Shown here piece after piece: positions 18,149 to 27,281 of a stretch of DNA of 64,000 nt. Positions within the stretch are counted from its first letter, which is position 1, and the number at the start of each line of letters is the position of its first letter. The DNA is from Acinetobacter ihumii (GTDB lineage: Bacteria; Pseudomonadota; Gammaproteobacteria; Pseudomonadales; Moraxellaceae), in NCBI RefSeq assembly GCF_900625095.1, contig NZ_LR130760.1:862417-926416 (forward strand), given 5' to 3'. Under the pieces are notes generated by a model that was given only the letters and a program-made list of their open reading frames with translations, had not been told where the DNA came from and searched no databases. Made by a program: the position numbers and the translations under genes.

Positions 18149-18977
18149 TAATATTACCCAAATGATCAACTTCAATTGGTTCGCCGACAGGCTGTTGTTC
18201 AAAATAAAACTGAATTGTTACTGGCTTTGCCTCTCCATTTCCAAGCCAGATTAGTTTAGGTGCTTGTTGGCTGATTAAATCCTGATTTGTGCCCGTTTGC
18301 TCGTTCCAATCCTTTGCTTCGACATTAAACATCACATGCTCAGGTAAAGTGCGAACCGGAAATTCTGCATAAGGCTGCCACTTTTTATCTTCCTGAATAA
18401 TACGCTGATTGCTTTGCTGCTGATACTGCAAAACTTGGTAAGTAAATGGCGTAACATCTGTTGCACTGCGCGTTGCTAATGCCAAAATACGAGACTGATC
18501 AGTTGCCTCTTTATTTATTTTTTTTAAATCTAATATTAAAAACTCACGCGCTTGCATTGCTTTACGTTGATCAACACCATCAATATTTAACAGAATCAGT
18601 GATGCTAAAATCGCGATGATCACAATGACCACCATCAGCTCAATTAACGTAAATCCTGAGCAGCGATCAGCAAAACAACGTTTTGCCGCTGCGCAAGACG
18701 AAAAGCTATGCTTTGAGTGGCAGAGATTAAACCGAGTGCAACTCGGTCGCACCGCAAGACCGAAAACTTTGTTTGAGGTGCGATAAGCAAAACCACTTCG
18801 CTTTACTACGTCTTGCGAAATGTATTTCTCATTTGCCGCTACGCAAGACGAGAAACTATGTTTTGAATAATGAGGTTTTAATCGAGCATCTCTCGATCTA
18901 ACAAGCACCCTTTCACAACAAGACTGAGAAGCTTGGCTTCCACTACGAACATAAGACCACAAGCAATGCTTAGGCAT
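18135..18977 (-). CDS. gspH: Type II secretion minor pseudopilin GspH with very long repeat-derived leader
   Basis: The core begins at G108/FTLIELMVVIVIIAILASLILLNIDG and continues as a GspH-type pseudopilin. The ATG at 18977 (MPK) overlaps the 3' end of the TetR gene by 8 bp. About 100 leader residues are repeat-encoded. SFSSC occurs twice (residues 41-45 and 91-95), with EKYISQDVVKRSGF and GLAVRPSC between. The only alternative start I see near the core is a GTG at codon 77, still inside the repeats and without an obvious ribosome-binding site. The total of 280 residues far exceeds the usual 150-200. Confidence 0.88.
   Translation of the reverse strand: MPKHCLWSYVRSGSQASQSCCERVLVRSRDARLKPHYSKHSFSSCVAANEKYISQDVVKRSGFAYRTSNKVFGLAVRPSCTRFNLCHSKHSFSSCAAAKRCFADRCSGFTLIELMVVIVIIAILASLILLNIDGVDQRKAMQAREFLILDLKKINKEATDQSRILALATRSATDVTPFTYQVLQYQQQSNQRIIQEDKKWQPYAEFPVRTLPEHVMFNVEAKDWNEQTGTNQDLISQQAPKLIWLGNGEAKPVTIQFYFEQQPVGEPIEVDHLGNINENE
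18660..18965 (-). repeat. Repeat cluster inside the gspH leader
   Basis: The largest cluster. Three mini-palindromes: GCAAAAC-AAC-GTTTTGC (18670-18686), ACCGAGT-GCA-ACTCGGT (18731-18747) and ATCGAGC-ATC-TCTCGAT (18881-18897, one mismatch). Linker copies beginning GCAAGACGA or similar occur at 18692, 18755 and 18843. The 69-bp block shared with gspI is at 18789-18857. A shorter palindrome GAAGC-TTG-GCTTC lies near 18928. Confidence 0.88.
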
Positions 18978-19584
18978 ACTGTTCTTGAAGAAGATGAGGC
19001 ATAGCTAAAGCCTGATCAATATAGGCAATGCGCAAAGTATCACGCGACCCGAGATAACGCTGATAAAAACTTGAGTTTAAAATAGCGGCGCCACCATGAG
19101 TCAAGGACCATATTCCAGCCAAATAATCGCGGGTCGTCATTTGACTATTGATGGATTCAAGATAGGTATCTGTCATACCAATAATAATGCGCAGACGCTT
19201 TTTTCTAATCTGGTACAATTCCTGAAAAAACTGTTGTATCCCCTGTCCTGTAGTGGATAGTCGCTCTTCAATCTGATGAAACATGACCGTGCGTTCAGGA
19301 TGATGTAAATGATGCAACATAAAAAAAGCCAGATGTTCCTGAAAGGTCTTTTGCGTATCCTGAATCATTTCCAGCAGCATTTTTTCATTCTGGATTATCA
19401 GCAGAATATAGAGTTCATCTTTACTTTGAAAATGCTTATACAGTGTACCTTTTGCCAGATCCAGCTCAGCCGCCAACGCATCAAGCGTCATTCCAGCTTC
19501 ACCATTTTCCAGTAGCAGATCTTGAGCAACCTGAAATATTTGTACTTCTCTCGCTCGAAACTGAGCCTGACGATCCATCTTCAC
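18970..19584 (-). CDS. TetR-family transcriptional regulator
   Basis: 204 residues with an N-terminal TetR helix-turn-helix (about residues 10-55: ILQ/QDLLLENGEAGMTLDALAAELDLAKGTLYKHFQSKDELY, seen as LAKGTLYKHFQSK) and an unrecognised ligand-binding C-terminal domain. The track start is a GTG with GAGAG 7 bp upstream; an ATG two codons later is the alternative. It is the gene immediately before gspH and overlaps its start by 8 bp, so the regulator and the pseudopilins are probably co-expressed. Its targets are unknown. Confidence 0.88.
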   Translation of the reverse strand: MKMDRQAQFRAREVQIFQVAQDLLLENGEAGMTLDALAAELDLAKGTLYKHFQSKDELYILLIIQNEKMLLEMIQDTQKTFQEHLAFFMLHHLHHPERTVMFHQIEERLSTTGQGIQQFFQELYQIRKKRLRIIIGMTDTYLESINSQMTTRDYLAGIWSLTHGGAAILNSSFYQRYLGSRDTLRIAYIDQALAMPHLLQEQYA

Positions 19585-19621
19585 GCAATAACTCTCATAC
19601 TTAAGCTTTAGTTTAATGCAA

Positions 19622-20395
19622 CTACTTCATATTGAGAAGATTTTCAAAATTTTGACGAGTAATCGCCGCGATTTCTTCTACAGGCTTATCATATACATCA
19701 CTTAAAGCTTTGGCTACAAATGGCACATATTTTGGTTCATTTGATTTACCACGATACGGTACAGGCGCTAAATAAGGACTATCTGTTTCAATTAACACCC
19801 GATCAAGAGGTACTTGTTTAACCACATCACGCAAGTCCTGCGCATTTTTAAATGAAACGATGCCTGAAAAAGAAATATAGTAACCACAATCAAGCGCTGC
19901 TTTAGCCGTGTCCCAATCTTCAGTAAAGCAATGCAATATACCGTGGCTTGAACCTTCAGCCCGAATAATATCAATGGTGTCCTGCCTAGCCGAACGGGTA
20001 TGAACCACAACAGGTTTTTTGACAATTTTAGAAGCTGCAATGTGTCGGGCAAAACAGTGTTTTTGCGCCTCTACAAAATCGGTACTATGATAATAATCCA
20101 GTCCGGTTTCACCGAGTGCCCAAACTTTATCTGACTGTGCCAATTCGACCAAAAGCTCCGTGGTTGCACGTGCCATGGTGCTGGCATCCTCACAGGGATG
20201 CACCCCTACCGTATAGCCAACATCATCATGGCACGCAGCAATTTCGGCAAGGGCAATATGGTCATCTAAATCCACTGAGATACTCATAAATTTAGAAACG
20301 CCTGCCAGACGTGCCTGAGCCAAAGCCTGATCTAAATTACCCTCATAAGGGCTTAAATCCAATAAGGTTAAATGGCAATGAGTATCTACAAACAC
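19622..20395 (-). CDS. TatD family metal-dependent hydrolase (YcfH-like)
   Basis: A 257-residue TIM-barrel deoxyribonuclease-like hydrolase. Metal ligands are visible in DTHCHL (His6, His8), GETGLDYY (Glu near 98), the VVHTRSA and GILHCFTE histidines, and DSPYLAP. The start is a GTG with AGGAA upstream. It follows pilZ in the conserved holB-pilZ-tatD order. Members act as 3'-5' DNases or quality-control enzymes; the role here is undefined. Confidence 0.93.
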   Translation of the reverse strand: MFVDTHCHLTLLDLSPYEGNLDQALAQARLAGVSKFMSISVDLDDHIALAEIAACHDDVGYTVGVHPCEDASTMARATTELLVELAQSDKVWALGETGLDYYHSTDFVEAQKHCFARHIAASKIVKKPVVVHTRSARQDTIDIIRAEGSSHGILHCFTEDWDTAKAALDCGYYISFSGIVSFKNAQDLRDVVKQVPLDRVLIETDSPYLAPVPYRGKSNEPKYVPFVAKALSDVYDKPVEEIAAITRQNFENLLNMK

Positions 20396-20413
20396 AAAAT
20401 TTTCCTATTAAGT

Positions 20414-20755
20414 TTACATGGTGAAATTTGGACGATCCGATGCACTTCCAGCCAGTAGTTTCTCAGCCTCATTTTTATAATAGATGCCTTTTTCACCACT
20501 GAGTTGAATCGCAAAACCATGAGGTTTAACCCCCGTTTGTTTACGTGAAATCCAGATCACTTTTCCTGTTAAAGGGATTTTCTGCGCTTGTTCTGGTAAA
20601 GTTGCCAATACAAACACTTCATCACCCAGTTTGACCGCTTGTTTTGAAGGAATAAATAAACCACCACCTTGTACGAAACTCATATAACTGGCTTGTAAAG
20701 TTGCACGATCAGGTATATTTAACTGAATAATACCGCCCATCATACGTGGTTCCAT
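20414..20755 (-). CDS. pilZ: Type IV pilus biogenesis protein PilZ
   Basis: 113 residues matching the founding PilZ of Pseudomonas type IV pilus assembly along most of its length: GGLFIPSKQAVKLGDEVFVL, PLTGKVIWISRK and the C-terminal SDRPNFTM. The RxxxR and D/NxSxxG c-di-GMP-binding residues of canonical PilZ domains are absent, as in the Pseudomonas prototype. It probably acts through protein contacts with the pilus machinery. It lies between holB and tatD. Confidence 0.93.
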   Translation of the reverse strand: MEPRMMGGIIQLNIPDRATLQASYMSFVQGGGLFIPSKQAVKLGDEVFVLATLPEQAQKIPLTGKVIWISRKQTGVKPHGFAIQLSGEKGIYYKNEAEKLLAGSASDRPNFTM

Positions 20756-20767
20756 GTTATTTCCCCT

Positions 20768-21736
20768 TTAAGTCACATTCATTAATTTTATAAATAATTG
20801 ATCCATCACTAAATTACTTTGTACATTTTGCTCAACTAATCGTTTGGCATGTTGTATTTCAACGTAAATTCCAAACAAATATTCAAGCGTATACGCAGGT
20901 AGCAATGGATCAAAACTTAAATCGATATTTTTAATGCTCTGATTTAGCTTGACACAAATTAAGTCACCCAACAAGTATTCAAACATGCTGATAAAGTCTG
21001 TAAATGCAAGCTCTTTATTCCACTTGGTCGCAAACAACATCGGTTTATTCTTTTGCGTGACAAGATTGATCCAATCCAAAAGAAAATCCTGCCGTTTTGC
21101 AAGCCAGTCACTTTGAGCCAATTGCAATGCTTTTAGTGGCATGGCACCCGAGAGGTTGAGTAATAAATTGATCTGTTCAACCGAAAGCTCAGATTGCTTA
21201 GTCTGAATATATTGTAACGCCTGCTCAGGCGAAATCCGATCCAAGGCAAAATGTTGCAAACGGCTGCGAATCGTTGCTGGCAGTTTAAGATAATGATCTG
21301 CCAATAAAATTAAAATGACTCTTTCACCGGGTTCTTCCAGTGTTTTTAACAATGCGTTAGATGAGGCAATATTCAAAGCTTCGGCAGGTTCAATCACAAT
21401 GACTCGCCAACCATCTACAGTCTGCTGTACGAAGGGTAACAGCTCACGTATTTTTTCAATTTTAATTTTGGCATTTTGTTTTTTGTTGTCTTCATCTGTG
21501 CTGATGTGGACATAATTCGGATGTGTATCTGATTTAAGCCACTGACAACTTACACACTCACCACAAGCTGCTTGAGACTGCTTGTTTGAACATAATACCC
21601 AAGCCAGAAATTGCTGGGCAAATTCGTGTTTGCCACAACCTGCCTTACCATAAAACAATAAACCATGACCCATTTCAGGAAAACGCCCGGTTAAGGTCTC
21701 CCAAACGTTTTGTTGCCATGGATAAACTTTTTGCAT
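20768..21736 (-). CDS. holB: DNA polymerase III delta prime subunit
   Basis: A clamp-loader subunit of about 322 residues. The P-loop-like GKAGCGKH and the four zinc Cys (CSNKQSQAACGECVSC) are near the N-terminus, followed by the SNALLKTLEEPGE segment of the RFC-box region. I prefer the ATG at 21736, preceded by GGAT, over a TTG four codons upstream. It lies 15 bp after kdsB and 12 bp before pilZ in one operon-like run. Confidence 0.95.
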   Translation of the reverse strand: MQKVYPWQQNVWETLTGRFPEMGHGLLFYGKAGCGKHEFAQQFLAWVLCSNKQSQAACGECVSCQWLKSDTHPNYVHISTDEDNKKQNAKIKIEKIRELLPFVQQTVDGWRVIVIEPAEALNIASSNALLKTLEEPGERVILILLADHYLKLPATIRSRLQHFALDRISPEQALQYIQTKQSELSVEQINLLLNLSGAMPLKALQLAQSDWLAKRQDFLLDWINLVTQKNKPMLFATKWNKELAFTDFISMFEYLLGDLICVKLNQSIKNIDLSFDPLLPAYTLEYLFGIYVEIQHAKRLVEQNVQSNLVMDQLFIKLMNVT

Positions 21737-21751
21737 GGTTTTATCCAAATA

Positions 21752-22513
21752 TCATTCAAAGCTAGACAAAGGCATAGCATTTAATCTTGCCAGATCTGCG
21801 GGGGTATCTACTCCAGGTGGTAAATTGGATTCAGCAACAGCAATTGCAATGCGGTGTCCATTTTCAAGCACGCGTAATTGTTCAAGACTTTCCAGTTTCT
21901 CTAACACTCCCATTTCCCAGCTCACATAAGCTTGTAACAGCCCAACACGGTAAGCATAGAGACCTAAATGACGGTAGGCATGTGAATGCAGTGCGGCTTG
22001 AGCCTGTTGAGCCGCATCACGATCATAGGGAATAGTGGCACGGCTAAAATATAATGCCTCATGTTGGCGAGACATCACCACTTTGACAATACTGTCGCGC
22101 TGGAATTCTTCTAATACATGAATCGGTTCACATAAGGTAGACATTGAACAATCTGGCTTATCGACCAATAATTGACTCACCTGTTGTACAAGCTTGGCAG
22201 GTAACAAGGGTTCATCCCCTTGTACATTGACAATGATATCCTCACTGGCCCAGCCCTTTATTCGTGCGACTTCACTCAAGCGATCAGTACCAGATGGATG
22301 ATCAGGACTGGTTAATACCACATCCACCCCATCAGCACGACAGACTTGTGCAATCCGCTCATCATCGGTTGCCACACATAGATCATCAAAACCCTGCACT
22401 TTTTTCGCCTGATCGACAACGCGTAAAATCATCGGGCGACCATGAATCTCTAAAAGTGGTTTTCCCGGTAGGCGTGAACTGGCAAAACGTGCGGGAATGA
22501 CGATATGTTTCAT
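21752..22513 (-). CDS. kdsB: 3-deoxy-manno-octulosonate cytidylyltransferase
   Basis: Activates a Kdo-type sugar as the CMP derivative for lipid A core assembly. The nucleotide-binding N-terminus [18 protein letters not shown] and the NVQGDEPLL segment are diagnostic. The length of 253 is standard. It lies in msbA-lpxK-kdsB, a conserved lipopolysaccharide operon. Some Acinetobacter convert Kdo to Ko after transfer, but nothing here bears on that. Confidence 0.97.
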   Translation of the reverse strand: MKHIVIPARFASSRLPGKPLLEIHGRPMILRVVDQAKKVQGFDDLCVATDDERIAQVCRADGVDVVLTSPDHPSGTDRLSEVARIKGWASEDIIVNVQGDEPLLPAKLVQQVSQLLVDKPDCSMSTLCEPIHVLEEFQRDSIVKVVMSRQHEALYFSRATIPYDRDAAQQAQAALHSHAYRHLGLYAYRVGLLQAYVSWEMGVLEKLESLEQLRVLENGHRIAIAVAESNLPPGVDTPADLARLNAMPLSSFE

Positions 22514-22529
22514 TTAACTTTCCTAAGAC

Positions 22530-23540
22530 CTAAGACAAGTGAATGCCAAATTGATTCAACTGCTGTGCAAGTAATTGATAACATTGCTCTGATAAAACTG
22601 CCTCTACAGGCACGACCCAAATTTCGGTAGAGAAATCAGGGTATTGTTTAAGCAAAGCTAAAATTTTTACCGCATCTTTTTCAGTGGTAATAATTGGATT
22701 TTGATCCTCAAACTGCAAATCCTGAATGTCATAATCATAATGATCGGGAAATTCGTGACATTGAAATTCTGTCACGCCAATAGATTCAAGCGTTTGATAA
22801 AAACGTTGAGGGTAACCAATCCCCACGACTGCGTAAAAAGCGTCATTCGCCTGAAATGTTAAGGCATGATCCTGTTTTGGATTAAGCAGATAAGGTTCGC
22901 CTGCGCGTAAATGCATATGCAGTGCAGATGTGCTGTTAACACCATGTTCGATCACAGTTCCAGAGGCTAATCGCTGCTTTGGTTCACGTAAATACCCTTC
23001 TGGCAATAATTTTTCATTACCTAAACCACGATTCAAATCCAGTACAATCCATTCAATTTGCCGATCTAGTGCCCAATGTTGCAAGCCATCATCACTGATA
23101 ATCAAATCAAGCTGGTGCTCATTTAAGAGCAATTCAATAGCAGCTTTACGGTCGGGTCCAACCGCCATGGGTACTTGCGTCGATTGCACAATCAAGCAAG
23201 GTTCATCACCAACAAGATTGGGTAGTGCATCAGAATTAACCAAAGCAGGAAAAGGACCTTCGCCGCCATAGCCTCGACTAATCACGCCAACTCTAATCTG
23301 ATGTTGTTGTAAGTAATTGACCAATTGAATCAGCAGAGGTGTTTTACCACTTCCCCCTACCGTAATGTTACCAATAACTAAAACAGGAACTGGAGCAGTA
23401 TAAACAGACTTAATCCCATGTTTATAAAGCTGATGATTAAAGTCAGATGCCGCTCGGTATAACCATGACAATGGACGTAGCACAATCAGCCATTTTGCCT
23501 GTTTCGACCACGCCTCTTGAATCAACTGAGCAAAAGACAT
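22530..23540 (-). CDS. lpxK: Tetraacyldisaccharide 4'-kinase
   Basis: Phosphorylates the lipid A precursor to form lipid IVA at the inner membrane. The P-loop GNITVGGSGKTP is at about residues 57-68, and the hydrophobic N-terminal helix that associates with the membrane precedes it. DDGLQHWALDR carries the conserved Asp-Asp-His catalytic region. The length of 336 is typical. It lies 5 bp after msbA, whose product flips the finished lipid. Confidence 0.97.
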   Translation of the reverse strand: MSFAQLIQEAWSKQAKWLIVLRPLSWLYRAASDFNHQLYKHGIKSVYTAPVPVLVIGNITVGGSGKTPLLIQLVNYLQQHQIRVGVISRGYGGEGPFPALVNSDALPNLVGDEPCLIVQSTQVPMAVGPDRKAAIELLLNEHQLDLIISDDGLQHWALDRQIEWIVLDLNRGLGNEKLLPEGYLREPKQRLASGTVIEHGVNSTSALHMHLRAGEPYLLNPKQDHALTFQANDAFYAVVGIGYPQRFYQTLESIGVTEFQCHEFPDHYDYDIQDLQFEDQNPIITTEKDAVKILALLKQYPDFSTEIWVVPVEAVLSEQCYQLLAQQLNQFGIHLS

Positions 23541-23545
23541 TTGTC

Positions 23546-25273
23546 TTATTCCTCAAAATTACGTTGATGTAACTGATAGTATGCACCACGTAAATTGAGC
23601 AATTCAGTATGTGTGCCTTGCTCAACGATTTCACCTTTATCCATGACCACAATTCGATCTGCATTTTCAATCGTAGATAAACGATGTGCAATCACAATGG
23701 TGGTACGGTCTTGTTGCATCGCCTGATCAAATGCCTGTTGAATAAAGTGCTCAGATTCATTATCCAGCGCACTGGTGGCTTCATCCAAAATTAAAATTGG
23801 AGCGTCTTTTAAAATGGCACGGGCAATCGCAATACGCTGACGCTGGCCACCTGAGAGATTCAGGCCTTGTGCGCCCAATACCGTGTCATAACCTTGTGGC
23901 AAGTTCATGATAAAGTCATGTGCATAGGCGGCTTTTGCAGCAGCCACAATATCTTCTTCTTTTGCGCCTTCAAGTTGCCCATATGCGATATTGTCACGCA
24001 CAGTTCGGTTAAATAATACAACTTGCTGATTCACCATTGCCACCTGTTGACGCAGACAAGGTAAGTCGATGTCTTTAATTGGAATATTATCCATATAAAG
24101 TTCGCCACTCGATACTTCCTGAAAACGTACCAGCAAATTGACCAGCGATGTTTTTCCAGCACCAGAACGACCCACCAAGGCAACCGTTTCGCCAGCTTTG
24201 ATGTTTAAATTAAAGTCCTTAATAGCATGTACTTTATCTGCATAATCCAGACTGACATGATCAAAACGGATATGACCATGTAACTTAGGCTTTTGCACAC
24301 CCGTATTTTGCTCTTCAGGCAAATCAAGTAGCTCAAATACTGAATAAGCCGCCGCAATACCGCGCTGTAATTTTTCATTGACATCGGTCAAGTTCTTAAC
24401 GGGTTTAGCCAGTAGACCGGCAGCGGTAATATAAGCGACAAATTCACCTGCGGTGGTATTGCCTAAAATCTGTGGTCGCAATGCCAGCCAGACAATTAGA
24501 CTCATGGCAATCGCCATGACCAATTGAACCAGCGGACTATTCAGGTTTTGTACCACCACCATTTTAAGACCGCGTTTTAAGTTTTCTTCAGAAGACTCAT
24601 AAAAACGCTTTTGTTCCGACGCTTCACCAGAGAAGCTTTTGACTACCGCCTGACCATTAATACTTTCCTGCACCACATGGTTCACATCACCCATGGTATT
24701 TTGTACTTGTATCGAAAGCTTACGCATCCGCTTAGACGCTTTACGCACTAAAAAGCCGATTAATGGAACAAAAACAATAATGCAGAGTGTCAAACGCCAA
24801 TTGGTATACAGTAGATAACCGAGCAAACCTAAAGTCACTAGACCATCTTTGACCATAATCTTGAATGATTCAGAAGATGCTGCGGTCAGTTGCTCAACGT
24901 TATACATAATTTTAGCGGTAATATGACCCGCGGAATTATCCAGATAATACTGAGAAGGCAGACACAAAAGTTTGGCATACACTTCCTGACGAATGCTAAA
25001 GACCAATCGTCGTGAAATCACGGCGGTATAGTATCCGCCCATGAACAAACCCAGACCACGGAAAAATATCAGTAAAACGATTAATGCAGGGAACCAATCA
25101 AGGTTAGCCCGACTCCCTTCCTGAATGGCATCGATAATATATTTAAGCAACTTGGCAACAGACACCTCAGTTGCAGCATTGATCCCAAAACCGGTCAATA
25201 CTAATAGTGCAATACCCCAATATGGTTTTAAATAGGACAGGAGACGAAGATAAACCTTAAAATCTTGCTTCAC
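23546..25273 (-). CDS. msbA: Lipid A export ABC transporter MsbA
   Basis: A 575-residue half-transporter that flips lipid A-core across the inner membrane. Six transmembrane helices fill the first 310 residues. The ATPase domain shows GRSGAGKTS (Walker A), LSGGQRQRIAIARA (signature) and ILILDEATSALD (Walker B). The start is a GTG that overlaps the exbD stop by 4 bp (GTGA), so translation is probably coupled to exbD. Confidence 0.96.
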   Translation of the reverse strand: MKQDFKVYLRLLSYLKPYWGIALLVLTGFGINAATEVSVAKLLKYIIDAIQEGSRANLDWFPALIVLLIFFRGLGLFMGGYYTAVISRRLVFSIRQEVYAKLLCLPSQYYLDNSAGHITAKIMYNVEQLTAASSESFKIMVKDGLVTLGLLGYLLYTNWRLTLCIIVFVPLIGFLVRKASKRMRKLSIQVQNTMGDVNHVVQESINGQAVVKSFSGEASEQKRFYESSEENLKRGLKMVVVQNLNSPLVQLVMAIAMSLIVWLALRPQILGNTTAGEFVAYITAAGLLAKPVKNLTDVNEKLQRGIAAAYSVFELLDLPEEQNTGVQKPKLHGHIRFDHVSLDYADKVHAIKDFNLNIKAGETVALVGRSGAGKTSLVNLLVRFQEVSSGELYMDNIPIKDIDLPCLRQQVAMVNQQVVLFNRTVRDNIAYGQLEGAKEEDIVAAAKAAYAHDFIMNLPQGYDTVLGAQGLNLSGGQRQRIAIARAILKDAPILILDEATSALDNESEHFIQQAFDQAMQQDRTTIVIAHRLSTIENADRIVVMDKGEIVEQGTHTELLNLRGAYYQLHQRNFEE

Positions 25274-25698
25274 TCAGTAAAACCTCTGGAAGGAACTTTG
25301 GTACTAATATTGATGTTCACAAAGCCAAGCTGACCTGCAACATCCATCACACGAATCACATCCTGATGCGTCGCTTTCGCATCAGCAGCAATGACAAACA
25401 TTAAATCCCGACGATCATGCGACGCCTGTTTAATCGCAGTACTCAAATCAGAAGCACTCTGACTTGAAATTGCCTGACCGTTGACCATGTAATGTCCGCT
25501 AGAGTCTACCATGACCTCAATTTTCTGATCGTATTGTTTTGGTGGAACACCTTGCGCATCTGGCAAGGTCAAATTAATACGACTATTTTGTGCAAAAGTC
25601 GTTGAAAGTAGTAAAAACACCAGTATGAACAACAAACAGTCAATCATGGGCGTTAAATTAATATGAATATCTTCAACTTGTGGACGTTTAAATTTCAT
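25270..25698 (-). CDS. exbD: ExbD/TolR family biopolymer transport protein
   Basis: 142 residues with one N-terminal transmembrane helix (INLTPMIDCLLFILVFLLL) carrying the Asp that conducts protons in this family, and a periplasmic domain. It pairs with the ExbB-like protein encoded 9 bp upstream. Placement directly before msbA-lpxK-kdsB is common in this bacterial group. No TonB gene is adjacent, so whether this pair energises TonB or another envelope process is open. Confidence 0.9.
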   Translation of the reverse strand: MKFKRPQVEDIHINLTPMIDCLLFILVFLLLSTTFAQNSRINLTLPDAQGVPPKQYDQKIEVMVDSSGHYMVNGQAISSQSASDLSTAIKQASHDRRDLMFVIAADAKATHQDVIRVMDVAGQLGFVNINISTKVPSRGFTE

Positions 25699-25707
25699 AC
25701 CACCACC

Positions 25708-26346
25708 TTAGCCTATTCGGCGTTGCTCAATCGCATTGGATGAAGGCACTTGATAAAACAGTGCAGCATGAAACAAAGTCGCTTGCTGCTCAAATTCAGC
25801 AATATATTCATGGACTAAACGTTGAAAATAGCGATAAGCCATCAACGCTGGAATCGCGATGAGCATGCCGACTGCTGTGGTGATTAAAGCTTTAGAGATC
25901 CCAGGTATCATCAGCGTTGGACTACTGCTTGACCCTAGATCAATCACTAGAAAGGATTCAATAATTCCAATCACTGTTCCCAACAATCCCAACAAGGGTG
26001 CTACTGCGCTCATGGTGCCCAAGAAATTGATATGACGTTCTAAATACCCAATTTCCTGCGAAGCTGTCACTTCCATCTGCGCTTTGGCAAATTGTTCGCC
26101 TAAATTTTGATTATCCACTCCAGCTTTTAAAATTCTTCCAAGTGGACTATTTTGAAGTTGTGGGCTTTGCTCAAGCTGAGTTGCCACTTGATTAACTGAA
26201 TGTGAGCTGGTGGAAATTAAGGCATTGGGAAGGACAGCCGACCTTTTCAGTCGTACAAAACGTTCAATGCTAATTGCCACTGTAAAAATAGAACACAAAA
26301 TAAGGGGCAGCATTAACCAGCCCCCTGCTTTTACTAATTCCCACAT
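25708..26346 (-). CDS. exbB: ExbB/TolQ/MotA proton channel family protein
   Basis: 212 residues with three transmembrane helices and the family core GTMSAVAPLLGLLGTVIGIIE. The track's longer frame starts at 26409 inside parB. I chose ATG 26346 (MWELVKAGGWLML), which has GGGGAA about nine bases upstream and the normal family N-terminus. It forms a stator-like complex with the downstream ExbD. Confidence 0.9.
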   Translation of the reverse strand: MWELVKAGGWLMLPLILCSIFTVAISIERFVRLKRSAVLPNALISTSSHSVNQVATQLEQSPQLQNSPLGRILKAGVDNQNLGEQFAKAQMEVTASQEIGYLERHINFLGTMSAVAPLLGLLGTVIGIIESFLVIDLGSSSSPTLMIPGISKALITTAVGMLIAIPALMAYRYFQRLVHEYIAEFEQQATLFHAALFYQVPSSNAIEQRRIG

Positions 26347-26393
26347 GCTGATATTCCCCAATAACCACAAAAAAATTAAAAAGTCAGCATAGA

Positions 26394-27281
26394 CTAATCT
26401 GTTAAGCAAATATTTAAAATACCATCCAGCTCATCCAGTGAATGATAGTGAATGACGAGTTTGCCTTTTCCTTGTTTATTGTGATCAATTTTCACATTTG
26501 CACCGAAACGCTCTGATAATTTTTGTGTTAACTGTTCAATATCAGGCGAAATAGCAGCTTTGGTTTTGTCCTGTTTAGGCTCATTCCATTCGCGAACCAA
26601 CTGCTCGGTTTGACGCACAGATAGACTTTTTTCAATGACAATTTGGGCAACCGCAATTTGATCTTTTGCTTTAAGTGCCAAAATTGCGCGAGCATGTCCC
26701 ATATCCAGTTGACCATTTTGCATGTGGTCTTTAATCGCATCATCCAGACTGAGTAAACGTAACAAGTTACTCACTGTAGTCCGTGCTTTCCCCACTGTCT
26801 CTGCAATTTCCTGATGGCTTAAACCAAATTCATCATGAAAACGCTGCAATGCCAATGCCTGATCAATTGGATTTAAATCCTGACGCTGGATATTTTCAAT
26901 CAACGCCAAGGCAATCGCAACCTGATCATTCAGCTCACGAACAATGGCTGGGATTTCTTTTAAACCTGCCAACTGTGCCGCACGCCAGCGACGTTCACCT
27001 GCAATAATTTCATAGGAATAGAATTCATCATCAATCGGACGAATCACGATCGGCTGCATCACACCATGTTTTTCAATAGATGCTGCCAACTCTTTTAAAT
27101 CTTGTTCCTGTATAAAACGACGAGGTTGATATTCACCACGTTTCAACACATTGACATCAATCTGTTTTAATTGACCGTGATCAATTGCCTGCGCTTCAAT
27201 TTGTAACTTTTCTTTTTGAATAGAGCCTAGAAGTGCATCTAAACCACGACCTTTTGCTAATCCGCGTTTTTTTGTGGTCAT
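26394..27281 (-). CDS. parB: Chromosome partitioning protein ParB
   Basis: A CTPase and DNA clamp that binds parS. 295 residues: the nucleotide-binding GERRWRAAQLAGL motif is at residues 95-107, ENIQRQDLNPID follows, a helix-turn-helix (SHQEIAETVGKARTTVSNLLRLL) lies near 150-172, and a dimerisation domain ends the protein. The start overlaps the parA stop by 4 bp. I found no convincing parS site in the window. Confidence 0.97.
   Translation of the reverse strand: MTTKKRGLAKGRGLDALLGSIQKEKLQIEAQAIDHGQLKQIDVNVLKRGEYQPRRFIQEQDLKELAASIEKHGVMQPIVIRPIDDEFYSYEIIAGERRWRAAQLAGLKEIPAIVRELNDQVAIALALIENIQRQDLNPIDQALALQRFHDEFGLSHQEIAETVGKARTTVSNLLRLLSLDDAIKDHMQNGQLDMGHARAILALKAKDQIAVAQIVIEKSLSVRQTEQLVREWNEPKQDKTKAAISPDIEQLTQKLSERFGANVKIDHNKQGKGKLVIHYHSLDELDGILNICLTD

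Noticed and set aside
18640..18750. GTG at codon 77 of gspH as an alternative start giving a shorter leader
   Set aside because: It has no clear ribosome-binding site, still lies inside the repeat region, and would not explain the matching situation in gspI and gspJ, where no such start exists.
17401..18977. The pseudopilin genes as pseudogenes broken by insertion
   Set aside because: All three frames remain open from start to stop, keep operon overlaps, and preserve the processing site and core. The pattern fits tolerated insertion better than decay, though function is untested.
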